Shown piece by piece: positions 46,801 through 59,124 of a DNA stretch of 64,000 nucleotides. Location of the stretch: the NCBI GenBank assembly GCA_016707895.1, contig JADJGV010000019.1:1-64000 (forward strand), read 5' to 3'. The DNA comes from Myxococcales bacterium (GTDB lineage Bacteria; Myxococcota_A; Polyangia; Haliangiales; Haliangiaceae). The notes beneath the pieces were generated by a model. That model searched no databases. It was not told where the DNA came from and saw nothing but the letters and a program-made list of their open reading frames with translations. Each line of letters begins with the position of its first letter. Within the stretch, counting starts at the first letter, position 1. The translations under genes and the position numbers were made by a program.

Positions 46801-47377
46801 ACGGCGAGGTGCGCGGCGGATCCACCGCGCGCTCGCCGATGGACATCGACACCGTGGAGGTCGATCCGCTGGCTCCACCGCACCGTCCGCCCCGCCCGTT
46901 CGCCACACCGCCCGAGATGGTCGACACCGCCAACACCGTGCGTCCGACGCGGCCGCTCCCACCACCGCCGCGCCGCGGTCCGCGACTCGACGATCTCGTC
47001 TACGTGCTCGCGTCGACCGACGATCTGTCGATCACCGCCGAGGGCGGCATGATCGGCGGCGGCGCGCGGACCTACGGCGCATTGCGCGAGAGGCGCTGCG
47101 CGAGCGGATCGCCGCGACCGGCCGGGTCCCTCGCCTCCAGATCGTGCCGCGGATCCAGGTGGCGAACCACGGCGCGCGCGTCGTGGTGGTGCGCGAGGAC
47201 GACAACATGCGCAACATCGACTTCGTCGACACGGTCACCGGGCGGCCGATGACCCGCGCCGAGTTCGTCGACGCGATCCACGCGGGCGAGTATCCGGACT
47301 ACCTAGTTCGCACCATCCACGGGGTTGCGACCCCAGTCTCGCGGCCGAACGAGACCACCAGCGACAATCTCGGATAG
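43827..47377 (+). CDS. DUF6603 giant protein, reading frame broken by one base near 47,090
   Basis: It starts at ATG 43827, overlapping the peptidase stop. The frame is open to about 47,090 and continues in the next frame to TAG 47377. One restored base gives 1,183 residues. The body matches DUF6603: FVLDGLGGLFAINRRADDDRL, LLPDDPRASLPHLLKRLGELFPV, GPSAQIGWGTPRMFAADVMV, and later HFEIEITASASLSWHGHRLLG with GEATFGILWWDVSVGFDETW. The middle 600 residues are continuous beta strands, so a long beta-structure is expected. A Pro-rich linker (about 1,010-1,050) leads to a small C-terminal domain (LQIVPRIQVANHG, VVVREDDNMRNIDFVD). The function is unknown. Confidence 0.8.
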
Positions 47378-47395
47378 ACAATCTCGGACAGATCG

Positions 47396-48445
47396 ATGCG
47401 CGCGCTCTCCATCATCGTGGCGGCGGGACTGGCCTCGGCGTGCGGCGCTCCAAGCGACGTGGATCCCGACGCGGCGATCGCGGTGGATGCAGCACACGAT
47501 GCGCCGCTCGCGGGACGCGCCTGTCCGACCCGCGCGGCCGAGGCGGCGCGGATCGCGCGCGCCGACATCTTTCCGAGCGATGTCGGCCCGGCGTTCTATC
47601 GCTCGGCGACGGCGTCGTTCTACACCGCCGACAGCGACGGCGACGCCGACGCCGACGCCGACCTGGTGGTGCTCGAGTACGTGTCGAGCACCGGCTCGTC
47701 CTACGTCTGCCGCATCCGGTTATTCCGCCGCGAAGAGACCGGCTTCGCCGCTGCGATCGAGTCGTCGATCACGTTGCCGGCGTCGGGCGCCGAGCTCGAT
47801 GTCCTCGCCGACGTCGACGGCGACCATCGCAAGGATCTGATCATCGGCTACACCACCGACTTTCCGCGGACGCCGTACCTGTACGTCGCCCGCCAGTCGA
47901 GCGCAGGCACGTTCGCGCTGCAGCCGTCGCCGCGCGAAGTCAGCGTGTGCAGGGCGAGCATGGACCAGCGGTTCGAGGCGCTCGTGGTCGTCGACGTCGA
48001 TCGCGACGGCAAGGACGACGTCTTGACCACGGTCAGCATCGGCGGCCTCGGCTCGGCACCGGCCGGGCTGTCGCTGGCCCTCGGAACCGCGACTGGGCTG
48101 GGGGCATCGGTGTGCGTCGCCTCGTCGACGGTGACCGCCACAGGCTACCCGGCGGCGCTGGCCGCGGCCAAGCTCCTCCGCGCCGGTGACTTCGACGGCG
48201 ACGGCGTCACCGATCTGATCGCCACGTCGTACGCGGGCGGCATCGCGACCATGCAGCTCTACGCGGCCCACGGCGCGCCCGACCTGCGCGCGGTGGCCGG
48301 AACCGCGGTGCCGCCGACCAGCCGGCTGCTCGTCGATCACGTGAGCGGCCGCGCCCACGATGGACTGCTCACCATCGACGTCAGCGCCGATCACACTGAC
48401 CTCACGCGTTACGCCATTGCGGCGACCTCGGGGAGCACGTCTTGA
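47396..48445 (+). CDS. VCBS/FG-GAP repeat lipoprotein
   Basis: This 349-residue protein has a signal ending in LASAC (lipobox) and a (V/I)DA linker. Repeated calcium-type loops are visible: DSDGDADADADLVVLEYV, DVDGDHRKDLIIGY, DVDRDGKDDVLTTV and DFDGDGVTDLIATSY. They are spaced about 60-70 residues apart, as in VCBS/FG-GAP propellers. This predicts a calcium-stabilised propeller on the cell surface. It follows the DUF6603 gene by 18 bases. An 11-base direct repeat (GACAATCTCGG) spans the junction. Confidence 0.82.
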   Translation: MRALSIIVAAGLASACGAPSDVDPDAAIAVDAAHDAPLAGRACPTRAAEAARIARADIFPSDVGPAFYRSATASFYTADSDGDADADADLVVLEYVSSTGSSYVCRIRLFRREETGFAAAIESSITLPASGAELDVLADVDGDHRKDLIIGYTTDFPRTPYLYVARQSSAGTFALQPSPREVSVCRASMDQRFEALVVVDVDRDGKDDVLTTVSIGGLGSAPAGLSLALGTATGLGASVCVASSTVTATGYPAALAAAKLLRAGDFDGDGVTDLIATSYAGGIATMQLYAAHGAPDLRAVAGTAVPPTSRLLVDHVSGRAHDGLLTIDVSADHTDLTRYAIAATSGSTS

Positions 48446-48759
48446 CCCCCGACGTGATCGCCGGGATGACCCGCGAGATCCGCGCCGCGATCGAGGCCCA
48501 GCTACCGCGCCGGGTGGCGGACGCCACCGAGCTGGAGCGCGAGCTACGCGACGTGAAGGCCGAGCAGAAGCGCCTGACCAAGGCCGTGGCGCTGGCTGAC
48601 GACGTGCCCGAGCTGGTCACCGAGCTGCGGCAGCGCGCCGCCCGGGCGCGCGCGCTCGAGGTCCAGATCGCCACCATCCGGCGTGCGCCGTCCGAGCTGC
48701 GCGCGCTCGTCGACCAGGCCGAGGCGACCGTGCGCCGATGCGGGCTGGTTCAAATTGGA
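48442..48759 (+). pseudogene. C-terminal remnant of a serine (large) recombinase
   Basis: About 105 residues of charged coiled-coil are readable: VIAGMTREIRAAIEAQLPRR, LERELRDVKAEQKRLTKAVAL, DVPELVTELRQRAARARALE. This is the pattern that follows the recombinase/zinc-ribbon domains of large serine recombinases. The resolvase and recombinase domains are absent. It overlaps the preceding lipoprotein stop by four bases through TTGA and runs into the tRNA-Glu gene. It is probably the leftover of the element that brought the island. Confidence 0.6.
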
Positions 48760-48761
48760 TC

Positions 48762-48835
<74 letters not shown>

Positions 48836-48854
48836 TGGTGAAACGAGTTCCGTG

Positions 48855-48926
48855 TGAGCCCAGAAGGATTCGAACCTTCGGCCAACGGCTTAAAAGGCCG
48901 CTGCTCTACCGCTGAGCTATGGGCCC
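48855..48926 (-). tRNA. tRNA-Lys (anticodon TTT)
   Basis: The reverse complement folds as a cloverleaf: acceptor GGGCCCA/TGGGCTC, D-arm AGCTCAGCGGTAGAGC, anticodon loop CTTTTAA (TTT) and T-arm GAAGGTTCGAATCCTTC. The 19-base gap to tRNA-Glu suggests one transcript, with Lys first. Confidence 0.95.
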
Positions 48927-49115
48927 GGGTGCCCGACGGGCAACGGACTCTGCCGCAACACGTCACGGGTTGCAAGGACGGTGGCGACCAAGCGGGCCGG
49001 CGCGCCGGGGCGGTCGCGGCGGGAGGGCGGGCTCGCCCAGAGCCGCGCGGCGGCGACCAAGGTTGTCGGCCAGGGGCCTTCGCAGCGGTGGGCGAGCTTG
49101 CTATCGTGCGCGGCG

Positions 49116-49175
49116 ATGTACTGGCGCCCGGCTGTCTCGGCGAGTGCCAACTGCGCGGAGTCACGCGTTGACTGA
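49116..49175 (+). CDS. Possible 19-residue leader ORF before the PilZ gene
   Basis: TATCGT (49102-49107) ends 8 bases before ATG 49116, matching the leaderless pattern seen elsewhere in the window. The 19-codon frame (MYWRPAVSASAN...) stops at TGA 49173-49175, overlapping the TTG of the PilZ frame by 8 bases. It could serve translational coupling. Expression is unproven. Confidence 0.4.
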   Translation: MYWRPAVSASANCAESRVD

Positions 49176-49479
49176 CCGACGCACGGCCGAGCGCGTCAAC
49201 GTGCGGCTGACCGCGACCTACCGGTCGGAGCACGCGACGGCGCACGGCGTCGTGACCTGCCTGTCGCGGCGCGGGCTGTTCTTCGCGGGCGCCCCCGGCG
49301 ACGAGATCGGCACGCACGCGGTGGTCGAGGTGCACCTGGCCGATCGCCGGCTGGTGCTCCAGGGCCGGGTCGCCCGCCACGTCGATCACGACGGCATCGG
49401 GCTGCACTTCGACGACCTGGCCGACCACGCGCGGCGCCAGATCGCCAACCTGGTGCTGTCGGCGCACTCGGCCCGGTGA
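49168..49479 (+). CDS. PilZ domain protein (c-di-GMP receptor candidate)
   Basis: This is a 103-residue single-domain protein. DRRTAERVNVRLTATYRS carries the RxxxR motif, followed by CLSRRGLFFAG in the place of the D/NxSxxG motif (here LSRRG), and then strands VVEVHLADRRLVLQGRVARHVDHDGIGLHFDDL. The fold is clear. Because the second motif starts with Leu instead of Asp/Asn, c-di-GMP affinity is uncertain. The start is TTG 49168 inside the end of a small leader frame. No Shine-Dalgarno is seen. Confidence 0.8.
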   Translation: MTDRRTAERVNVRLTATYRSEHATAHGVVTCLSRRGLFFAGAPGDEIGTHAVVEVHLADRRLVLQGRVARHVDHDGIGLHFDDLADHARRQIANLVLSAHSAR

Positions 49480-49533
49480 TCTCCGGCGATCAGCGGATCG
49501 CTGCGAAAACCCTGGACTTCGTGGCCGCGCGGC

Positions 49534-49561
49534 TTGATCGCGGGGGCGCCGAAAGTACAAT
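49534..49561 (+). promoter_or_regulatory. Sigma-70-like promoter of the cyclo-ligase/RNase Y operon
   Basis: TTGATC (49534-49539), a 16-bp spacer and TACAAT (49556-49561) form a near-consensus promoter. A transcript start about 7 bases later coincides with ATG 49569. Confidence 0.6.
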
Positions 49562-49568
49562 GCCGCGG

Positions 49569-49616
49569 ATGGTTCCGGCGACCAGCGCCCGCTCGGTCCG
49601 AGGTCGCCGTGCTTGA
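49569..49616 (+). CDS. Possible 15-residue leader ORF before the cyclo-ligase gene
   Basis: ATG 49569 lies 7 bases after TACAAT and opens a 15-codon frame (MVPATSARSVRGRRA). It stops at TGA 49614-49616, overlapping GTG 49609 of the next gene by 8 bases, the same geometry as at the PilZ gene. Re-initiation at the GTG is an inference. Confidence 0.38.
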   Translation: MVPATSARSVRGRRA

Positions 49617-50216
49617 AGCGGCGTCGGTGACCGATCGCCGCCAGGCGCTGCGCGACCAGGCCCGGATGGCCCGCCTGGCCGTGCCGCCCGCCGCCCGCGC
49701 CGCCGCGACCGCCGCGGCCTGCCAGCGGGCGCTCGCGACCCTGGCCGACGTCCCGGCCGGCGCCACCGTGGCGATCTTCTGCGCGATGCGCGGCGAGCTG
49801 GATCCGGCGGCGATCGGCGCGGCGCTCGACGCCCGCGGCGTCGCCCTCGCCTACCCAGTCGTGGTCGGCCCTGGCCAACCGCTGCGCTTCCACCGCGCCA
49901 CCCCGGCCGAGCTGGTGCCCGGCAGCTGGGGCATCCTCGAGCCGGCGCCGTCCGCGCCGGTGGTCGATCCGGCGACGCTCGCGGCGCTGGTGGTGCCCGG
50001 CTTGGTCTTCGACCGCCGCGGCTACCGCCTCGGCTGGGGCAAGGGCTACTACGATCGCACGTTGCCGCTGTGCGGCGACGCGCTGCGGGTGTCGGTCGCG
50101 TTCGAGCACCAGGTCGTCGACGACGTGATGCCGATGCCGCACGACCTCCCCGTCCACCTGATCGCGACCGAGGTCGCGCTGCACGAGGGCGCCCGGCGCC
50201 CCCGAGGTCCGAGGAC

Positions 50217-50220
<4 letters not shown>
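49609..50220 (+). CDS. 5-formyltetrahydrofolate cyclo-ligase family protein
   Basis: This 203-residue protein begins at GTG 49609 (GTG 49627 is an alternative). RRQALRDQARMARLAV at the N-terminus, VAIFCAMRGELDP, and the signature LVVPGLVFDRRGYRLGWGKGYYDRTL at about 125-150 with its ATP-binding GxGKGYYD identify the family. The enzyme converts 5-formyl-THF to 5,10-methenyl-THF using ATP. The stop overlaps the RNase Y start by ATGA, so the two are co-translated. I saw no 6S RNA upstream although the two are linked in other bacteria. Confidence 0.9.
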
Positions 50221-51757
<1,537 letters not shown>

Positions 51758-51770
<13 letters not shown>

Positions 51771-52372
51771 GCGCGGGCCGCGCGGCGGCGGACGGTGACC
51801 GCGAGGCGCAGGCCCAGCCCGCCGACCAGCGCGGCGATGGCGACGGCGGCGAACGGCGCGCGGCCGACGCGCCCGGCGTAGCTGCCGACGAAGATCAGCC
51901 ACAGGGCCCACATGCCCGTCAGGTGCAGCGCCCTCCACGCCCGCGGGCCGAGCCGGCGGCGCGCGCCATCGGTGGAGGTGACGACCATCGCGGCGATCAG
52001 CGCGTAGCCGAGGCTGCCGCCGATGACGCTCGAGCTGGCGACGGTGGCCCAGAACCCGTGGCCGTCGCGCGCCGCCAGCGCGACGATGCCGCCCAGGTGC
52101 GCGCCGTGGGACACCGCCATGCCCAGGCCGAGGTAGCGCCGGTTGCGCAGCAGCCACTTCGCCGTCGGGCCCGGCGCCAGCGCGACCAGCGCGGAGGCGA
52201 CGAAGGTCGGGACGAACCACGCCAGCGAGGTCTGAGCGGTGAGGCGGACCAGCGCGCGCAGCGGATCGGCCGCGGCGGCGGTGAGCGCGACCTGGGCGGC
52301 GGCGATCAGCGCGGCGAGCGCGACCAGGCGCGGGCCTTCGACGACGGTGGCGCGGCGGGCAGCGTGAGCCAT
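51758..52372 (-). CDS. Ferric-reductase-like transmembrane domain protein
   Basis: This 204-residue protein has about six hydrophobic helices. SLAWFVPTFVASALVALAP, LLRNRRYLGLGMAVSHGAHLGGIVAL and RALHLTGMWALWLIFVGSYAGR fit the ferric reductase-like transmembrane domain (haem b ligands would be His in SHGAH and ALHLTG). It lacks FAD/NAD domains, so it resembles the MsrQ/YedZ-type membrane subunit. No MsrP partner is next to it. Its 3' end overlaps that of rny by 13 bases. Confidence 0.75.
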
Positions 52373-52437
52373 GGGGCGCACGGTGCCGGGCCGCGGCCGC
52401 CGCGCCAATGGGCCACCTGGCCCATGCGGCCCTCGCC

Positions 52438-52466
52438 TTGACGACTGAACGCTTGTTCCGTAGGGT
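52438..52466 (+). promoter_or_regulatory. uvrA promoter with SOS (LexA-type) box
   Basis: TTGACG (52438-52443), a 17-bp spacer and TAGGGT (52461-52466) form the promoter. GAACGCTTGTTC (52447-52458) lies exactly between them and fits the GAAC-N4-GTTC SOS box known from Firmicutes and Actinobacteria. The ATG follows the -10 by 9 bases. Confidence 0.65.
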
Positions 52467-52475
52467 GTCGGCCCG

Positions 52476-55382
<2,907 letters not shown>

Positions 55383-55387
55383 CGGAT

Positions 55388-55457
<70 letters not shown>

Positions 55458-55759
55458 GAAGGGGGCGCGCGGCCCCCGCACCGCCGCTACCGGGCCAGCG
55501 CGTACGTGACGCGACCGACGCGCGACGGCGCGGGACGTGCGCGGGGGCCGCGAAGGGCGCCCCAACCACGGAGGCCACCTGCGCGGTCTCGGTCTCTCGC
55601 CCTCGCCTCCGCAGCTCCGCACCTGCGCGCATCGCATCGGCGCTCCTCGCAGCATCGCGCTCCGCCGCACGTGCACACCTCCGCGAGCCTTGCGCGCAAC
55701 GCGCTCGACACGCAGCGACCGCGCCGCCTCACCGCGCGCAGGTCGCGTCTCGCACGCCG

Positions 55760-55905
55760 GCTCCTTGGGTGTGGCTCACCCTGCGCGCCCGTCGCGCATC
55801 GCGCCGCGCCCACGACCAGGCGGGGACTCCAGTGCCCTTGGCTGGTCGTGGGCACGCCCCGTGCGCTCCAGGGCGCGTGGCGGGTGAGAGCCACACCCAA
55901 GGAGC
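55760..55905 (+). promoter_or_regulatory. Long hairpin that sequesters the ribosome-binding site of the four-helix-bundle gene
   Basis: Left arm 55760-55781 (GCTCCTTGGGTGTGGCTCACCC) is 22 bases and pairs fully with 55882-55905 except for a two-base bulge at 55888-55889. Inside it GCCCACGACCAG (55808-55819) pairs perfectly with 55842-55853. The right arm contains AAGGAG, the Shine-Dalgarno of ATG 55911. Confidence 0.75.
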
Positions 55906-55910
55906 CCGTC

Positions 55911-56240
55911 ATGTTCGAAGCCCTGACCATCGCCCGTGAGTTCATCGTCGCCGTCCGCCCGCTCGTCGCCGAGATCGAGCTGCGCGATCGCAACCTCGCC
56001 GATCAGCTGCGCCGCGCCGCCACCAGCGCCGCGCTCAACACCGCCGAGGGCAACCGCCGCGACGGCCGCGACCGCGCCGCCCGCTTCCGCATCGCCGCCG
56101 GCGAGTGCGCCGAGGCCGCCACCGCCGTCCAGGTCGCCGTCGACTGGGGCTACATCCCCGCCGCCGCCGGCACCGCGCCGCTCGCCCTCGCCGATCGCCT
56201 CGGCGCCATGCTCTGGCGCCTCCGCCACCCCCGCCGCTAG
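55911..56240 (+). CDS. Four-helix-bundle protein (23S rRNA intervening-sequence / S23 family)
   Basis: This is a 109-residue all-helical protein. FEALTIAREFIVAVRPLVAEI and RDRNLADQLRRAATSAALNTAEGNRR follow the family pattern. The block LADQLRRAATS..LNIAEG is its hallmark, here with ALNTAEG. Family members are encoded inside 23S rRNA intervening sequences and as free genes, and they are structurally related to the Avd proteins of diversity-generating retroelements. Their function is unknown. I see no reverse transcriptase nearby. Translation should be reduced by the hairpin that hides AAGGAG. Confidence 0.85.
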   Translation: MFEALTIAREFIVAVRPLVAEIELRDRNLADQLRRAATSAALNTAEGNRRDGRDRAARFRIAAGECAEAATAVQVAVDWGYIPAAAGTAPLALADRLGAMLWRLRHPRR

Positions 56241-56276
56241 CCGCCGCGCGCCGGGCCCCACGGCCCGGCGCATCGG

Positions 56277-56405
56277 ATCCCGATCCCGATCCCGATCCCG
56301 TCACCGACCCCGATCCCGATCCCGATCCCGATCCCGTCACCGATCCCGATCCCGATCCCGTCACCGATCCCGATCCCGATCCCGTCACCGATCCCGTCAC
56401 CGTCC
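56277..56405. repeat. GATCCC/GTCACC hexanucleotide array
   Basis: Repeats of CCCGAT, broken at intervals by CCGTCA, extend over about 130 bases downstream of the four-helix-bundle gene. They also lie downstream of the convergent regulator at 56429. Open frames here code only DP or GS repeats and are not annotated. Confidence 0.88.
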
Positions 56406-56428
56406 CCAATCCGGATCGCCCGCGGTGC

Positions 56429-57295
56429 CTACACGAGAATGTCGAGGAGCTGCACGCGGGTCAGATACCCCTCGAGGATCTGGGCGTAGGCGTCGATGAA
56501 CAGATCGAGCTCGATGGTGACGCGCTTGCCGTCGCAGCGGATGACCTTGCCCGAGGCGGGGACCTCGGTGCCGCCGAGATCGAGCACACCGGCCATCCAG
56601 GTGCCCTCGACGGGCATCGTGCGGCTGGGCCAGGTGAGCGAGACGTGGGTGCGCGACAGCTCGAGCACGTCGGCGGCGCCGGCGTCGAGGCGGAACTTGG
56701 CCTGCGCGGCGGAGGGCGGCTCGACCCGGTAGTTGACCCGGCGGTTGTGGGTGATCAGGCGGTCGACCGCGTCGTGGATCGGCTGCGACAGCGTGGTCTC
56801 GGGGCTCTCCAGGATGAGCTCGCGGATCTGCTTGAGCTCCTTCTGGGTGCGCACCAGGTTCATGCGCATGTCGCCGATGCGGCGCTGATCGCGGTGGACC
56901 TTGTCGGCGACCACCTCGAGCAGGTTGGCGAGGAACCGCACCCCCAGCTCCTGGTTGTCGGCGAAGTAGCGCTGCAGCCGCGCGGCCTCGAGCCGGTACA
57001 GCTCGGCCTGGCCGGCGACGACGGCGCGGCACGATCGCGGCAGGCCGGTCAGCGCGCCCAGCTCGCCGATCAGCGCCGGCGGCCGCAGCCGGTAGGTGTC
57101 GTCGGCCGGACGCACCAGCGTGACCTCGCCGCTGATCAGCAGGTACAGCTCGGTGGCGGGCTCGCCGGTCTCGAACACCGTGCCGTCGGGCTTGAGGGTG
57201 GCCGGCTCGAACAGCGCGGCGACCCCGGCCAGCTCGTCGTCGGAGAACCCGCGGAACAGCGGGACCAGTCGCAAGTGATCGGGCCGGGGCGACAT
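56429..57295 (-). CDS. Cyclic-nucleotide-binding and PilZ domain protein
   Basis: This 288-residue cytoplasmic protein has a CAP/CNMP domain at about 10-125: LFRGFSDDELAGVAALFEPATLKPDGTVFETGEPATELYLLISGEVTLV, then PALIGELGALTGLPRSCRAVVAG. The GELG..R(S/T)..A phosphate cassette is recognisable. A helical linker (about 130-185) leads to a PilZ-like C-terminal domain, with RVNYRVEPP as the RxxxR start and LSRTHVSLTW in the second-motif place. It lacks a DNA-binding domain. It may join cAMP or cGMP to c-di-GMP signalling, which is inference. TACAGT ends 6 bases before the ATG. Confidence 0.8.
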   Translation of the reverse strand: MSPRPDHLRLVPLFRGFSDDELAGVAALFEPATLKPDGTVFETGEPATELYLLISGEVTLVRPADDTYRLRPPALIGELGALTGLPRSCRAVVAGQAELYRLEAARLQRYFADNQELGVRFLANLLEVVADKVHRDQRRIGDMRMNLVRTQKELKQIRELILESPETTLSQPIHDAVDRLITHNRRVNYRVEPPSAAQAKFRLDAGAADVLELSRTHVSLTWPSRTMPVEGTWMAGVLDLGGTEVPASGKVIRCDGKRVTIELDLFIDAYAQILEGYLTRVQLLDILV

Positions 57296-57378
57296 GCGCG
57301 CACTGTAACAAGGTCCGCCGCGGCCGGGGCGACCGTCCGCACTTTCCGGCAACCGCGGCGCGCGGCTATTGTCCATGG

Positions 57379-58281
57379 GTGATGGCGCCTCGGTCGACCT
57401 TGTGCTGGATCGCGGTGGTGGCGGCGTGTGGCAACGACAAGCCCGCGCCCGCCGCGCCGCCGCCGGCGCCGCCCGACGCCGCGCTCGTCGATGCGGCGCC
57501 GACGCTCGACGCCGATCCGCTGGCCGGGTTCGTGCCGCGACATACGAACTACCCTGACGTCGCGTCGGCGGTGAAGGTGGTGCTGGGCGATCGCCCGCGC
57601 GTGCTCGGCATCGGCGAGATCCACGAGCGCACCGATCGCGCGTCGGCCAGCGTGCCGACGCTGGTGCGGTTCGCGCGCGAGCTGCTGCCGGCGATCGCCA
57701 GCCAGACCTCGGACCTGGTCATCGAGACCTGGACGCTGGAGCCCGGCTGCCAGACCGGCGTCGCCGACTCGCGCAAGATCGAGGCGACGATGAAGCGCCC
57801 GGCGGCGACGACCAACCACATCTCGTCGCTGTTCGGCATCACCAAGGCCAACTCGATCAAGGCCCACGTGATGCGCCTGACCTGCGCCGACCTGAAGGCG
57901 GCCACCGCCGGCGGCGTCGATCCGGTGGCGCTGCTGGGGCTGGTGACCCGCGAGCTCGGGCGCATCAGCGCCAGCGCGGTGCGCTACCGCGACGAGCACG
58001 GCGAGGCCCGGCCGATCATCGCGGTCTACGGCGGCGCGCTGCACAACGACCTGTACCCGCCGCGCTCGACCCGCGAGTGGAGCTACGCGCTGCCGGTCGA
58101 CGAGGCCACCGGCGGGCGGTTCGTCGAGCTCGACCTGTACCGCCCCGAGCAGGTCGAGGGCGTCGAGCTGTACCAGCGCGAGCCGTGGTACCCGCTGGTG
58201 GCCCAGGCCGGCCCCGACCACGTCGTGCTGATCGAGCGCGCGCCCCACGCCTGGCTGCTGCTGCTGCCGCGGGAGCCGTAA
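57379..58281 (+). CDS. Lipoprotein with Tiki/ChaN-like domain
   Basis: This 300-residue protein has a signal ending in VVAAC (lipobox) and a Pro/Ala linker. VVLGDRPRVLGIGEIHERTD at about 70-90 has the GE.H motif of the Tiki/ChaN/EreA-like superfamily (metal- or haem-linked hydrolase fold). Later IAVYGGALHNDLYP supplies the second His, as expected for the family. The reaction is unknown. The GTG at 57379 lies 6 bases after TATTGT and is preferred over ATG 57382. Confidence 0.7.
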   Translation: MMAPRSTLCWIAVVAACGNDKPAPAAPPPAPPDAALVDAAPTLDADPLAGFVPRHTNYPDVASAVKVVLGDRPRVLGIGEIHERTDRASASVPTLVRFARELLPAIASQTSDLVIETWTLEPGCQTGVADSRKIEATMKRPAATTNHISSLFGITKANSIKAHVMRLTCADLKAATAGGVDPVALLGLVTRELGRISASAVRYRDEHGEARPIIAVYGGALHNDLYPPRSTREWSYALPVDEATGGRFVELDLYRPEQVEGVELYQREPWYPLVAQAGPDHVVLIERAPHAWLLLLPREP

Positions 58282-58308
58282 CCTCCCCCACCGCGGCGGC
58301 GTCGGAGC

Positions 58309-59124
58309 ATGATCGCCGCCGTGCTCGCCGCCACCGCCACCTCGCTGCTCGGGTTCTGGGCCGCCGCCGCGGCGCTCCAGCTCGCGCTGTGGGCGTGGGC
58401 GCGGCGGGTCGGCAACTGGGCGTGGGTCGACGTCGGCTGGTCGGCGTCGTTCGCGGTGGGCGTCGCGGTGTGGATCGCGTGGCGCGGCGCGCCGCCGTGG
58501 CCGCTGGCCGCGCTGATCGTGACCTGGAGCCTGCGGCTGGCGATCCACCTGGCCCGCGATCGGGTGATCGGCCACCCCGAGGAGGGCCGCTACGTCGAGC
58601 TGCGCCGCCGCTGGGGCCAGGGCGGCGACGGCGCCCGCGCGTTCTTCGTCTTCTACCAGGCCCAGGCGCTGCTGGCCGCGGTGCTGGCGGTGGCGATGGT
58701 CGTCCCGTTCGTCGCGGCACCGGCCGACGCGCGGTCCGGGCTGCGCTGGGTCGGTCTGGCGATCGGCGTGGCGGGGCTGATCACCGAGGCCGTGGCCGAC
58801 GCGCAGCTGGCGGCGTGGAAGCGGGTGCCGGCGCACCGCGGGAAGGTGTGCGACGTCGGGCTGTGGCGCTGGTCGCGTCACCCCAACTACTTCGGCGAGT
58901 GGTGCGTGTGGATCGGCTACGCGGTCTACGCGACGGCGTACCCGTGGGGCGCGATCGCGTGGGTCGGCCCGGCGATCATCCTGGCGTCGATCTGGAAGGT
59001 GACCGGCATCCCGGCGACCGAGGCCCAGGCGCTGCGCTCGCGCGGCGACGCGTACCGCCGCTACCAGGCCACCACCAGCGCGTTCGTGCCGTGGCCGCCG
59101 CGGCGCGCGCGGGAGACGACGTGA
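58309..59124 (+). CDS. DUF1295 (steroid 5-alpha-reductase-like) membrane protein
   Basis: This 271-residue protein has about seven membrane helices. WAWVDVGWSASFAVG near the N-terminus, YVELRRRWGQGGDGARAFFVFYQAQALL, and the signature GLWRWSRHPNYFGEWCVWIGY at about 185-205 identify DUF1295. Members of the fold bind NADPH and reduce double bonds in lipids or sterols. The substrate is unknown. The stop overlaps the GTG of the cyclopropane synthase (GTGA), so the two work in one operon. This pairing with CFA-type enzymes recurs in other bacteria. Confidence 0.9.
   Translation: MIAAVLAATATSLLGFWAAAAALQLALWAWARRVGNWAWVDVGWSASFAVGVAVWIAWRGAPPWPLAALIVTWSLRLAIHLARDRVIGHPEEGRYVELRRRWGQGGDGARAFFVFYQAQALLAAVLAVAMVVPFVAAPADARSGLRWVGLAIGVAGLITEAVADAQLAAWKRVPAHRGKVCDVGLWRWSRHPNYFGEWCVWIGYAVYATAYPWGAIAWVGPAIILASIWKVTGIPATEAQALRSRGDAYRRYQATTSAFVPWPPRRARETT

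Noticed and set aside
32026..47377. Contractile injection system or prophage
   Set aside because: No sheath, tube, baseplate, spike, AAA+ ATPase, portal or terminase could be recognised. Only size and coupling are suggestive.
49480..49568. Possible 6S RNA upstream of the cyclo-ligase gene
   Set aside because: The gap is too short for 6S RNA and holds an ordinary promoter instead.
55911..56240. Diversity-generating retroelement (Avd-like protein)
   Set aside because: No reverse transcriptase, template repeat or variable repeat is visible within the window.
56105..56430. Open frames giving DPDPDPVTDP or GSGSVTGS repeats
   Set aside because: They are translations of a hexanucleotide array, with no flanking domain or start signal.
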